The notes under the pieces are model-generated. The model did not search any database and had not been told where the DNA came from. It worked only from the letters and a program-made list of their open reading frames with translations. Of a stretch of 64,000 nucleotides of DNA, positions 26,335 to 34,756 are shown in pieces (within the stretch, counting starts at the first letter, position 1; each line of letters begins with the position of its first letter). Made by a program: the position numbers and the translations under genes. The stretch comes from Methylobacterium sp. B4 (lineage in GTDB: Bacteria > Pseudomonadota > Alphaproteobacteria > Rhizobiales > Beijerinckiaceae). The stretch spans positions 248,001 to 312,000 of the forward strand of contig NZ_QJJJ01000001.1 of assembly GCF_003201865.1 (NCBI RefSeq), given 5' to 3'.

Positions 26335-26412
26335 CGCCTCGAAGTCTCTGTCTCGATACTATCCCTTCGACGAACCGGTGATCGCTGCGTCGAAATGCGC
26401 TCTACGCGCCAT

Positions 26413-27474
26413 CTACGACGGCGCCGAGCGGCGGAAGGCGTCGCGCTCCTCCAAAGCTTCGATCAGGTCGAGCACCCGCACGACCTGGCCCGAGACGTCC
26501 CACCAAGCCGGGAGGCCGCGCGAGGCCGGCACCGGATGGCGCAGCACGGCCTCGACGAGGAAGGCCGTCTCGGAGAGCGGCGGCATTTCCAGCCCGTGCG
26601 GGCGCGCGGCCGGCAGGGCGGCGCGGGCGAGCAGGCCGGCCTTGCGCAGCCCGCTCACGCGGGCGCGGCGAGTCACCGAATCGAGGCCGTTCGCCTGCAC
26701 TTCGCAGCCGATCTCGGCGTAGATCGCCCGGGCGGCCCGGATCGCCGGGCGGCAGGCGGGGGGCAGCGCAGCGATGCCGGGTTCGGCGCGGGCGTAGAGC
26801 TGGCCGGCGACGGCCAGGAGATGCGCCACGACCCGCTCCAGCCCGGGGCTGGGACGGGGATCGGCGAGGAAGGCCCGGGCATCGAGGCCGGCCGCGTCGA
26901 GCCATGCGCGGGGAAGGTAAAGGCGGCCCGCCCGCGCATCCTCGCCGACGTCGCGGGCGATGTTGGTGAACTGCATCGCCACGCCGAGATCGCAGGCGCG
27001 GGCGAGCGCGTGCGCGTCGCGCACCCCCATCACCAGCGTCATCATCGCCCCGACCGTGCCGGCGACCCGGGCGGCGTAGGCCGCCAGATCCGACAGGGTG
27101 TCGTAGTGCCGGCCCTGCACGTCCCAGGCGAGCCCTTCGAGGAGCGCCCGCGGCAGGGCCTCGGGGATGGCGTGGCGGGCGAGCACGTCGGCGAGCGCCC
27201 GGTCTGCCGGGTGGTCCGCGGGGCGCCCGGCGACGGCTGCCGAGAGGCGCCGCTCCAGCCGGGCGAGCGCCGCCAGCCGGTTGCCGCCGGCCTCGTCCAC
27301 CGCGTCGTCGGAGAGGCGGCAGAAGGCGTAGAGGCCGTAGGCCGAACTGCGCACCGACGGCGGCAGCAGCAGCGAGGCCGCGAAGAAGCTCTTCGAGCCG
27401 GCGCGGATCGAGGCCCGGCAGGCGGCGTGGTCCGCGCGGCTGGCGAGAGGCGGATCAGGCAGGAACACGGGCAT
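26413..27474 (-). CDS. crtB: Phytoene synthase (squalene/phytoene synthase family)
   Basis: A 353-residue prenyl-condensing enzyme. Both Asp-rich motifs are present: DDAVD (Asp56-Asp60) and NIARDVGED (Asp175-Asp179), which bind Mg2+ and the prenyl diphosphates; AYGLYAFCRLSDD and GVAMQFTNIARD are typical of bacterial CrtB. The expected reaction is condensation of two GGPP to phytoene for photosystem carotenoids. A C30-type activity (two FPP) cannot be excluded from sequence. The start at 27474 overlaps crtI by 20 bp; a longer form from 27498 is possible. It is the last gene of the bchD-bchO-crtI-crtB run. Confidence 0.88.
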   Translation of the reverse strand: MPVFLPDPPLASRADHAACRASIRAGSKSFFAASLLLPPSVRSSAYGLYAFCRLSDDAVDEAGGNRLAALARLERRLSAAVAGRPADHPADRALADVLARHAIPEALPRALLEGLAWDVQGRHYDTLSDLAAYAARVAGTVGAMMTLVMGVRDAHALARACDLGVAMQFTNIARDVGEDARAGRLYLPRAWLDAAGLDARAFLADPRPSPGLERVVAHLLAVAGQLYARAEPGIAALPPACRPAIRAARAIYAEIGCEVQANGLDSVTRRARVSGLRKAGLLARAALPAARPHGLEMPPLSETAFLVEAVLRHPVPASRGLPAWWDVSGQVVRVLDLIEALEERDAFRRSAPS

Positions 27475-28981
27475 CCGGCACCACGGAATCGAGGACACGG
27501 GCCGAGGAGAGGACGCCCGGAAGGCCGGCTCCGGGATGCGTCCCCGCCCCGACGAGGTAGAGGTTCGCCACGTCTTCCGAGCGGTTGTGCGGGCGAAACC
27601 ACGCCGATTGCGTCAGCACCGGCTCCAGCCCGAAGCCCGAGCCGCGGAAGCTGAGGAAGTCGTCGGCGAAATCCTGCGGCGTCGTCACCCGCGAGGTGAC
27701 GAGCGCCTCGGAGAGCCCCGGCATCACCGAGGCTTCGAGCGCGCGGGCGATCTTCGCGCGGAACGGCTCGGCGAGCTGCGCCCAGTCCTGGCCGCCGGCG
27801 AGGTTCGGCACGGGCGCAAGTACGTAGAAGGCGTCGTGGCCCGGGGGCGCGAGCAGCGGGTCGGTCGCGGTCGGGCGGTGGAGGTAGAGGCTGAAATCCT
27901 CCGCGAGCGCCTTCCGCTCGAAGATGTCGCGCAGCAGGCCGCGATAGCGCGGCCCCATCAGGATCGTGTGGTGATCGACCTCCGGGTATTTCCTGCGCGT
28001 GCCGAAATACCAGACGAACAGGCCCATGGACGAGGCGGCGCGCTTTAGGCGCCGGGCGCTCCAGCGCCGCGTCGTGCCGCCCAGCAGCGTGCCGTAGGTG
28101 AAGGCGGAATCGGCGTTCGAGACCACGATGTCGGCAGGAATCGTCTCGCCGCTCGACAGGGTCACGCCCGTCGCCGTCCCGCCTTCGACGCGGATGCGCG
28201 CGACATCCGCCCCGCAGCGGACCGTGCCGCCCTGGCCGCAGATCAGCCCGGCCAGCCCCTCTACGAGGCGCCCGGTGCCGCCCATGGCGAAGTGGACGCC
28301 CCAGCGCCGCTCCAGATGGGCGATCAGGCAGTAGATCCCGCTCGCCCGGAACGGGTTGCCGCCGATGAGCAGGGGGTGGAAGCTGAAGATGGTGCGCAGC
28401 CGCTCGTCGCGGATGAAGCGGGCCACCACGTCGTAGACGCTGCGGTGGCCCGAGAGCCGCAGCAGGTCCGGCGCGATCCGCAGCATGGCACCGAGGCTGC
28501 CGAAGGGAACGTGGCCGAGTTCCTCGAACCCCACCCGGCAGACCGCCTCGCTGTGGGCCATGAAGCGCTCGTATCCGGGCACGTCCTCGGGCGAGAAGCG
28601 GGCGACCTCGGCGCGCATCGCCGCCCGGTCGCCGCTATAGGCGAAGCTCTGACCGTCTTCGAAGCGGATGCGGTAGAAGGGCAGCATCGGCACCAGCGCG
28701 ATGTCCTGGGCCATCTCCCGCCCGCACAGCCGCCACAGCTCCTCGAACAGGAACGGCGCGGTGACGATGGTCGGCCCCGCATCGAAGGTGAAGCCGTCCT
28801 GCCGGTGGACGCGGGCGCGCCCGCCCGGCTGGTCGAGCCGCTCCAGCACCGTGACGCGGTAGCCCCGCGCCCCGAGCCTGACCGCCGCCGCAAGTCCGCC
28901 GAATCCGGAGCCGATCACGACCGCGTGCGGCCGGCGATCCGGGTCGGTCCTGTCGCTCGGCTTGACGGCGAGTGTCAACAT
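27455..28981 (-). CDS. crtI: Phytoene desaturase (CrtI type)
   Basis: A 508-residue FAD-dependent desaturase that introduces the conjugated double bonds of carotenoids. The N-terminal dinucleotide-binding motif is AVVIGSGFGGLAAAVRLGA (Gly24, Gly26, Gly29), followed by VLERLDQPGGRARV and FDAGPTIVTAP. The C-terminal region, LYLVGAGTHPGAGLPGVL, is the CrtI signature for the second FAD contact. It lies 64 bp after bchO and overlaps crtB. A TGT-N12-ACA palindrome covers its ATG, suggesting repression by a PpsR/CrtJ regulator. The number of desaturation steps cannot be read from the sequence. Confidence 0.93.
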   Translation of the reverse strand: MLTLAVKPSDRTDPDRRPHAVVIGSGFGGLAAAVRLGARGYRVTVLERLDQPGGRARVHRQDGFTFDAGPTIVTAPFLFEELWRLCGREMAQDIALVPMLPFYRIRFEDGQSFAYSGDRAAMRAEVARFSPEDVPGYERFMAHSEAVCRVGFEELGHVPFGSLGAMLRIAPDLLRLSGHRSVYDVVARFIRDERLRTIFSFHPLLIGGNPFRASGIYCLIAHLERRWGVHFAMGGTGRLVEGLAGLICGQGGTVRCGADVARIRVEGGTATGVTLSSGETIPADIVVSNADSAFTYGTLLGGTTRRWSARRLKRAASSMGLFVWYFGTRRKYPEVDHHTILMGPRYRGLLRDIFERKALAEDFSLYLHRPTATDPLLAPPGHDAFYVLAPVPNLAGGQDWAQLAEPFRAKIARALEASVMPGLSEALVTSRVTTPQDFADDFLSFRGSGFGLEPVLTQSAWFRPHNRSEDVANLYLVGAGTHPGAGLPGVLSSARVLDSVVPDARVPA

Positions 28982-28990
28982 GAGTTGACA
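28973..28990. promoter_or_regulatory. PpsR/CrtJ-type palindrome over the crtI start
   Basis: TGTCAA-CATGAG-TTGACA is a perfect TGT-N12-ACA site with extended 6-bp arms, the published consensus of the photosynthesis repressor PpsR/CrtJ. It is centred on the crtI initiation codon. A further TTGAC half-site lies at 28962-28966, and a near-match (CGT-N12-ACA) lies upstream at 29007-29024 in the bchO-crtI gap. Binding is inferred. Confidence 0.5.
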
Positions 28991-29045
28991 GTAGGACCGG
29001 AATCCCCGTCAAGGCAAGAGGACACGGAGAGAGGACGTAACCGCT

Positions 29046-29945
29046 CTAGGGTGCAAGCGCCGCGACCTCGGCGGCGATGGTTTCGGCCACGCGCTCCGGC
29101 GCTTCCTCGTGGGCAAGGTGGCCGAGGCCGCGCAGCAGTTCCACCCGGGCCTGCGGCAGGCGCTCCCGCAGGGCGAAGGCGTCGTCCGGCTTGATCGCCT
29201 TGTCGTCGCCGCCGACGATCAGAAGCGTGCGCGTGGCGAGGCCGGGCAGGTCGCGGGACAGGGCGGGAAGATCCCAGTTCGCCATCATCCCGAGCGCACC
29301 CGCCACGTGGCCGGCGCGGGTGAAGAGCCGCCGGTAGAGTTCGAGCCCCTGGGGATCGAGGCGCGAGCCCGTGCCGTCGATGAGGCGGCGCACCGCCGCG
29401 CGGTCCGCGCCCCAGGCGAAGACCTTCGGGGTCACGGGGTTCAGGAACAGCACCCGGGCGATGCCGGGAAAGAGGATGTTGGCGAGCCCCGGAAAGGGCG
29501 TGAGCGCCCCGTTGATCGCCACGAGCAGGTCGGGAGCGATGCGCCGGTCGAGGCACATCCGGGCAAGCACCGCCGCTCCCGCCGAGTGACCCACCGCGAG
29601 GCGTGGCGCGAGGCCGAGCTGCGCCGTCAGATCGCCGACCGCCTCGGCCATCCCCGGCAGGGAAAGCCGCCGGCTCGGCAGCGGATCGCTGAAGCCGTGG
29701 CCCGGCAGATCGGGTGCGACGACCCGAAATTCCTTCGCCAGCAGGGGCGCCAGACCCCGCCAGGAATGGGTCGCGGCGCCGGTGCCGTGCAGGAGCAGGA
29801 GCACGGGTGCGTCAGGCGCCCCGAATTCCTGCAGGTGCCACCGGAGCCCCGCGGCCTCCACGAAGCGGCTCGCGGCACGGTGGGGCCAATCGCGGCCGTC
29901 GCGCTCCCATTTCGGCCGGTCTTTGTCGTGGCTGGGCAAGGGCAA
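29046..29945 (-). CDS. bchO: BchO, magnesium-chelatase-associated alpha/beta hydrolase
   Basis: A 299-residue alpha/beta hydrolase. The opening DGRDWPHRAASRFVEAAGLRWHLQ is characteristic of BchO. The fold features are LLLLHGTGAATHSWRG (oxyanion region), the nucleophile elbow VGHSAGAAVL, the acid near VGGDDKAIKPDD, and the His in GLGHLAHEE. BchO is encoded with Mg-chelatase in purple bacteria; its exact role in bacteriochlorophyll synthesis is not settled. The apparent start is TTG at 29945, 8 bp after the bchD stop; a second TTG two codons later is also possible. Confidence 0.9.
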   Translation of the reverse strand: MPLPSHDKDRPKWERDGRDWPHRAASRFVEAAGLRWHLQEFGAPDAPVLLLLHGTGAATHSWRGLAPLLAKEFRVVAPDLPGHGFSDPLPSRRLSLPGMAEAVGDLTAQLGLAPRLAVGHSAGAAVLARMCLDRRIAPDLLVAINGALTPFPGLANILFPGIARVLFLNPVTPKVFAWGADRAAVRRLIDGTGSRLDPQGLELYRRLFTRAGHVAGALGMMANWDLPALSRDLPGLATRTLLIVGGDDKAIKPDDAFALRERLPQARVELLRGLGHLAHEEAPERVAETIAAEVAALAP

Positions 29946-29953
29946 GCCGACTT

Positions 29954-31720
29954 TCAGGCTGTCGCGGCGCGGACCGCGGCGCTGAGGCTGCCGGCATCCG
30001 CGTGGGGCAGCGGACAGTAGCGCGCCTGCGCCGCTTCGGCGAGGCGGCGCGCGCCGTCGGGCCGGTTTCCGGTGTCGATCACCAGGGTGCGGAGCCCCTG
30101 CGCCCGCAGCAGCCGCCCCGCCGCCAGGGCCTCCTCCCCCGCCAGCGCCCGGCCGCCGAGGCCGGAGCGGGCGACGTTGGCCCGCCCGTCAGTGAGCAGG
30201 ACGATGACCGGATTGCCGCCCGAGCGCCGCACGCCGAGCGCCACGAGCGCGGCGGCATCGAGCCCGGCGGCGAGCGGCGTGCCGCCCCCGCCCGGCAGGC
30301 CGGCGAGCGCCCGCTTGGCGCGGACCAGGGAGCGCGTGGGCGGCAGCACGATGTCGGCGCGCGTGCCGCGGAAGGCCACCAGGGCGATGCGGTCGCGCCG
30401 GACGTACGATTCGGCGAGGAGCAGTTCGACGGCGCCCTTGGCCTCCGCGAGGCGTTCGAGCGCCGCCGAGCCGGAGGCATCGACGCAGAAGATCGTCGTG
30501 GTCTCGCTGCGCCGCTTCAGCCGGCGGATGCGGAAATCCTCCGGGGCGACGACGATGCGGCGATCCTCATCGCCAGTCCGGCGCAGGCCCTGCCAGGGGG
30601 CCGCGGCCCGTAGGGTCGCGATGAGATCGAGCGGACCTCGGCGCGGATCGCCCGCCCGGCTTCCGACAGGGCGGCCCTTGCGCGGCGAGGCCGAAGCCGC
30701 GCCCATCCGCCCCGCCGCCGATCCGGTCAGCGGCTTTCCGCCCGCCAGCAACCGGGCGAGCAGATCCTTCGGCAGGGCGGCACGGGCCGCCTCGATCACG
30801 ACCTCCTCGAAGGCCCGCGGCGTTTCCGCGGCCTCCGACGCCTCGTCCCGCGGCGCTTCTTCGGGGGACGGCGCCTGCGGCTCCCCCTGCTCGCCCGCGT
30901 CGTTCTCGGCGTCGTCCGGCGGCTGCGGGGCCGGAGGCAGGCGCGTCGCCCGCGGCGCGAGGACGAGGCGAGCGGCCTTGATCAGGTCGGTTTCTCCGAC
31001 GGAGTCGCGTTCCTCCGCCGCGGCGATCCGCCGGGCTGCGCGGAGCGCGAGGAGCGGCGCCCGCAGCGAATCGATGCCCAGCGCCTGCGCGACGGCGCAG
31101 AGGGCGGCATCGGGCTCGGATGCCGGTGCGCCGCCCTCGCCGGGGGGCGAGGAGAGCGGCGAGGGGAGCGGAACGGCATCGCGCAGACCCACCGCGCTCA
31201 GGTCGATCCGGAAGGCCAGCCGGTCGGCCAGCGCCGCCGACACGGTCTCGTCCTCCTGCCCGTCACGCGCCTGCCCCTCGTCCAGCAGCACGAGGCCGAA
31301 CCGGGCGGGCAGGCGGAGGGCGAGGCCGTCGCGCTCCAGGGCGAGTTCACCCGTATCGAGGCTGCTCGCGAGCCGGGCGACGGTGCCGCGCTCCAGCCGC
31401 TCGGCCATGGGCACGACGACGACACCGCCATCGGCCTCCGCGAGAAGGCCGCGTTGCGCCACCGGCCGGCCGGTGCGCAGGGTGGCGGGCAGATCGAGCC
31501 CGCCGATCAGCCGATCGTCGGCGATGCCGGGGGGCATGCGGTGGATCGGGCCCGCGAACCGCTCGCGCAGCGCCGCGAGCCAGAGGTCGCGCACGGGGCC
31601 GGCCCCGGCCCGCAGGACGATGCCGCCGAGGCCGTGGGGATCGGCGGCGAACAGGTCCGCCACTCGAAGGGCATCGGCCCAGGCCGCCGCCGGATCGGCT
31701 CGGGCCTCCGCCTCCGGCAT
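29954..31720 (-). CDS. bchD: Magnesium chelatase subunit D
   Basis: A 588-residue subunit of the ATP-dependent Mg-chelatase (BchH/I/D) that inserts Mg2+ into protoporphyrin IX, the first committed step to bacteriochlorophyll. It has an N-terminal AAA+ like domain without a Walker A lysine (GIVLRAGAGPVRDLWL), as usual for BchD; an acidic Pro-rich linker around residues 265-310; and a C-terminal integrin-I (VWA) domain with the MIDAS motif VDASGSA (about Asp413), then GGGGTPLAAGLDAA and VLLTDGRANV. The start at 31720 follows the DUF192 stop by 5 bp. bchI and bchH are not in the window. Confidence 0.93.
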   Translation of the reverse strand: MPEAEARADPAAAWADALRVADLFAADPHGLGGIVLRAGAGPVRDLWLAALRERFAGPIHRMPPGIADDRLIGGLDLPATLRTGRPVAQRGLLAEADGGVVVVPMAERLERGTVARLASSLDTGELALERDGLALRLPARFGLVLLDEGQARDGQEDETVSAALADRLAFRIDLSAVGLRDAVPLPSPLSSPPGEGGAPASEPDAALCAVAQALGIDSLRAPLLALRAARRIAAAEERDSVGETDLIKAARLVLAPRATRLPPAPQPPDDAENDAGEQGEPQAPSPEEAPRDEASEAAETPRAFEEVVIEAARAALPKDLLARLLAGGKPLTGSAAGRMGAASASPRKGRPVGSRAGDPRRGPLDLIATLRAAAPWQGLRRTGDEDRRIVVAPEDFRIRRLKRRSETTTIFCVDASGSAALERLAEAKGAVELLLAESYVRRDRIALVAFRGTRADIVLPPTRSLVRAKRALAGLPGGGGTPLAAGLDAAALVALGVRRSGGNPVIVLLTDGRANVARSGLGGRALAGEEALAAGRLLRAQGLRTLVIDTGNRPDGARRLAEAAQARYCPLPHADAGSLSAAVRAATA

Positions 31721-31725
31721 CGCTC

Positions 31726-32229
31726 TCAGCGCCTGAACAGGGTGTGCTCGACCCGGTCGCCCGCGCGGATGCCGAGCTTGGCCGCGGTGCCCGCGTTGAG
31801 TTCGAGCACCGCGAGCACGGGCTCGCCCGAGGCGATGACCTTCGTCGAGAGCGGTTCGGTGTCGGGGGCGATCCGGGCGATCGAGCCGTCGGAGCGGATG
31901 AATACCATGTCGAGGGGCAGGTAGGTGTTCTTCATCCACATGGTGACAGGCATCGGCCGCTCGAAGTCGAACAGCATGCCGTGGTCCGCCGCCATGGAAC
32001 GGCGATACATCAGGCCGCGGGCGCGCTGCGCGTCGTCGCGCATCACCTCGACCTGGAAGGCGTGGCGGCCGCTCTTGGCGACGATGCCGAGCGGCTCGGT
32101 CGCGGCCTGCGCGGCGGGCGCGGCCTCCTGGGCACGCAGGATGGTGGCCGGGCCTCCCGACAGGGCGGCGAGGCAGGCGGCGAGGCGGAAGGCGCGGGAC
32201 GCGGTACGGAAAGCAGGCACGCGGATCAC
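31726..32229 (-). CDS. DUF192 exported protein
   Basis: A 167-residue protein with a signal peptide (LAACLAALSGGPATILRAQ). The mature region has the DUF192 signatures: RGLMYRRSMAADHGMLFDF, TMWMKNTYLPLDMVFI and AVLELNAGTAAKLGIRAGDRV. DUF192 is a small periplasmic or extracellular domain of unknown function. The GTG start at 32229 is 2 bp after the cold-shock gene's stop and bchD follows 5 bp after its own stop, so it bridges the two in one transcript. Confidence 0.85.
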   Translation of the reverse strand: MIRVPAFRTASRAFRLAACLAALSGGPATILRAQEAAPAAQAATEPLGIVAKSGRHAFQVEVMRDDAQRARGLMYRRSMAADHGMLFDFERPMPVTMWMKNTYLPLDMVFIRSDGSIARIAPDTEPLSTKVIASGEPVLAVLELNAGTAAKLGIRAGDRVEHTLFRR

Positions 32230-32231
32230 CG

Positions 32232-32840
32232 TCAGTGGGAAGCGGGAAGCGCCCCGTCGACGAGGCGGACTTCCGCCGCCATAGCACCCTTCGAGCCGTC
32301 GCCGTAGCGCACCAGCACCTGCTCGCCGGGCTTCAACTCGGCTATGCCGTAGCGGCGCAGCGTCTCCATGTGGACGAAGATGTCGGGCGTGCCGTCGCCG
32401 CGGCTGACGAAGCCGAACCCGCGCAGCCGGTTGAACCACTTCACCACGGCGAGTTCCAGGCCGCTCGTCGGCGTCACGTTCACGTGCGTGCGCGGCATCG
32501 GCAGTTCGGAGGGGTGGAGCGCGGTGGATTGATCCAGCGACACCACCCGGAAGGTCTGCCAGCCGCGCGCCCGCTGCACGGCCTCGACCACGATGCGCGC
32601 GCCCTCGCTCGCGGCCTGGAAGCCGTCGCGGCGCAGGCAGGTGATGTGCAGGAGCACGTCCGCCGAGCCGTCGTCGGGCACGATGAAACCGAAGCCCTTC
32701 GAAACGTCGAACCACTTGATGCGGCCGGCGACCTCGACGAGTTCCGTCGGGAGCTCGGCCTCGCTGTCCCGGTCCGTCGCGCGGTCCCGGCTCTCCGCGG
32801 TTCGGGGCCCGACGGGACTGAGTTCGTGTTCGTTCGACAT
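32232..32840 (-). CDS. Double cold-shock-domain protein
   Basis: A 202-residue protein with two cold-shock domains. The first (about 36-105) has [26 protein letters not shown] and the second (about 130-198) [25 protein letters not shown]; both contain the RNP1 (KGFGFI/RGFGFV) and RNP2 (VLLHI/IFVHM) motifs that bind single-stranded nucleic acid. Two-domain forms are typical of alphaproteobacteria. It acts as an RNA chaperone or antiterminator in the cytosol. It heads the DUF192-bchD-bchO-crtI-crtB series, so a promoter should lie in 32841-33085. Confidence 0.92.
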   Translation of the reverse strand: MSNEHELSPVGPRTAESRDRATDRDSEAELPTELVEVAGRIKWFDVSKGFGFIVPDDGSADVLLHITCLRRDGFQAASEGARIVVEAVQRARGWQTFRVVSLDQSTALHPSELPMPRTHVNVTPTSGLELAVVKWFNRLRGFGFVSRGDGTPDIFVHMETLRRYGIAELKPGEQVLVRYGDGSKGAMAAEVRLVDGALPASH

Positions 32841-33085
32841 GTAAGCAACCCGTGCCGAATCGCGCCGCGCAATTCCGAGGCTACGTTAACAAAGTCACGA
32901 TTCGCGGGAAGCCCGTTTGGCCGGCATTGGGACATCGCGGCGAGCAATTTCCGCGCACATGGCGTCCATGCCGCAGCAGGCGGTGGAGCCGATTCAACCG
33001 GCGGATTCAGGAAACCGTTCCCGGCCCCGCCGCCACAACGAGGGCGCGCGTCGCTCAATGCGCCGAAGGGTGGTAGGGCGCCGGC

Positions 33086-34063
33086 ATGCCTGCTTCCCCC
33101 TCTCCCGCGACGGACCGGCGGATCGTCGCCCTCGATCTGGCCCGGGGCATCGCGCTTGCCGCCATGGCCGCCTATCACGGCCTGTGGGATCTCGGCTTCT
33201 TTCAGCTCACGCCGCAGAACCTCGCGCTGACGCCGCCGGGCCGGCTCGCGGCGCACGCCATCGCCGGCTCGTTCCTGCTGCTGGTCGGGATCGGCCTCGT
33301 GCTCGCCAACGCAGATGGCGTGCGCTGGCGGCCCTTCCGGCTGCGGCTGGCGCGGATCGGCGGCGCGGCCCTGATCATCACGGCGGCCACGTGGTTCGCC
33401 TTTCCGCAGAGCTACATCTTCTTCGGCATCCTGCACTGCATCGCCGTCTCCAGCGTGCTCGGGCTGCCGTTCGTGTTCCTGCCGGCCTGGGTGACGGCGC
33501 TGGCTGCCGCCGCGGTGATGCTGGCGCCGCGCCTCGTCGGGCATCCTCTGCTCGACGCGCCCGAACTCTATTTTCTCGGCCTCGGCCGCGGCCTGCCCGA
33601 CACCAACGATTGGGTGCCGCTGTTTCCCTGGTTCGGGCTCGTTCTCGCGGGCATCGCACTCGCCCGCCTCGTCCGGCCGGCGCTGGCCGGTTCGCGGCTC
33701 GCCCGCTGGCGGCCCCGGAACGTCGCCGCGCGGGCCGCGGCTCTCGCCGGGCGGCACAGCCTCGCCGTCTACCTCGTGCACCAGCCGGTGCTGCTCGCTC
33801 TCTTTGCAGGGCTCGTCACCCTGACCGGGCCGCATCCGAAGGCGGGGCTGGCGAGCTTCCGCAAGGATTACGTCGCCAATTGCACCCGCACCGGCGGCGG
33901 GCCGGAGGCCTGCCGCATCGCGGCGCGCTGCACAGCGGATGCCCTGCGCCGTAAGGAATTGTGGGGTTCGGGAAAACCCTATTCGGTCGAGCAGCGGGCG
34001 CAGGCGCAGGGCCTCTCCCAACGCTGCTACGAGGCCGCGGAAGGTACCGCGGCCCCACCGTAA
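33086..34063 (+). CDS. DUF1624 membrane acyltransferase-like protein
   Basis: A 325-residue membrane protein with about seven to eight hydrophobic segments. It starts RRIVALDLARGIALAAMAAYHGLWDL, the DUF1624 (heparan-alpha-glucosaminide N-acetyltransferase-like) signature, followed by LLLVGIGLVLAN, FGILHCIAVSS and HSLAVYLVHQPVL. Family members are thought to move acetyl groups across the membrane. The last 80 residues, with several Cys (NCTRTGGGPEACRIAARC), form a soluble tail. It converges with efp. Confidence 0.85.
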   Translation: MPASPSPATDRRIVALDLARGIALAAMAAYHGLWDLGFFQLTPQNLALTPPGRLAAHAIAGSFLLLVGIGLVLANADGVRWRPFRLRLARIGGAALIITAATWFAFPQSYIFFGILHCIAVSSVLGLPFVFLPAWVTALAAAAVMLAPRLVGHPLLDAPELYFLGLGRGLPDTNDWVPLFPWFGLVLAGIALARLVRPALAGSRLARWRPRNVAARAAALAGRHSLAVYLVHQPVLLALFAGLVTLTGPHPKAGLASFRKDYVANCTRTGGGPEACRIAARCTADALRRKELWGSGKPYSVEQRAQAQGLSQRCYEAAEGTAAPP

Positions 34064-34066
34064 GGG

Positions 34067-34633
34067 TCAGTCCTTGGCACGCTCCACGTAGGAGCCGTCC
34101 GCCGTCATGATGACGACGCGGGTGCCGGTGGTGATATGCGGCGGGACGCTCGTCTTCAGGCCGTTCGAGAGGATCGCCGGCTTGTAGGACGAGGAGGCCG
34201 TCTGGCCCTTGGTCACCGGCTCGGTCTCGACGATCTCGAAGGTCATGCGCTGGGGCAGCTCGATGGTCAGCGGCACGCCGTTATGGGTCGAGAGGCTGAC
34301 GGTCATGCCCTCCTGCAGGTAGGGGGCGGAATCGCCGATCACGTCCTCGGGAACCGCGATCTGCTCGTAGCTCTCGGGGTTCATGAAGTGATACCCCTCG
34401 CCGTCCTGGTAGAGGAAGGTGTGGTCGCGGTCCTCCACGAAGGCCCGCTCCACCTGTTCGGTGGTGCGGTAGCGCTCGGACACCTTCACGCCGTCGGTGA
34501 TGCGGCGCATGTCGAGCTGCGTCACCGGGGTGCCCTTGCCGGGGTGGATGTTCTCCGCCGTCAGGATGACGTAGAGCTTGCCGTCCTTCTCGACGACGTT
34601 GCCCTTACGAAGGGTACTGGCGATCACTTTCAC
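34067..34633 (-). CDS. efp: Translation elongation factor P
   Basis: A 188-residue factor that relieves ribosome stalling at polyproline. The start is GTG at 34633, giving [20 protein letters not shown], the normal N-terminus and exact family length. The modification loop is [14 protein letters not shown] with Lys33, the residue that EpmA beta-lysylates. Three beta-barrel domains follow, the last with [22 protein letters not shown]. It is divergent from epmA across about 120 bp; substrate and modifying enzymes thus sit together. Confidence 0.96.
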   Translation of the reverse strand: MKVIASTLRKGNVVEKDGKLYVILTAENIHPGKGTPVTQLDMRRITDGVKVSERYRTTEQVERAFVEDRDHTFLYQDGEGYHFMNPESYEQIAVPEDVIGDSAPYLQEGMTVSLSTHNGVPLTIELPQRMTFEIVETEPVTKGQTASSSYKPAILSNGLKTSVPPHITTGTRVVIMTADGSYVERAKD

Positions 34634-34756
34634 GAGCGTGGACCTTGGCTTGACGAGAACGGCGGCTCTTTCCTGGCGCATCGGCCGGGCGAGCGGAATC
34701 ATCCGCGAGGCCCTATCCTATCCGCGGCTCCGTTGCCAGCGCGAGGCTCCGTTCGC

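Larger units (their letters stand above)
25016..26412. other. Lower-GC islet with decayed coding fragments
   Basis: About 1.4 kb after ureG with visibly lower GC than both flanks (for example 25150-25270 is A/T-rich). It holds two tiny ORFs (25339 and 25712), an interrupted frame at about 25858-26021 (LKAAKLPAAAASDPLRTKQ...), a short fragment at 26091-26180 (QIVRDQLSAKQMDFVSMLKD) that follows a stop, and a hairpin at 26312. It looks like decayed acquired DNA. No intact transposase or terminal repeat was found. Confidence 0.5.
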
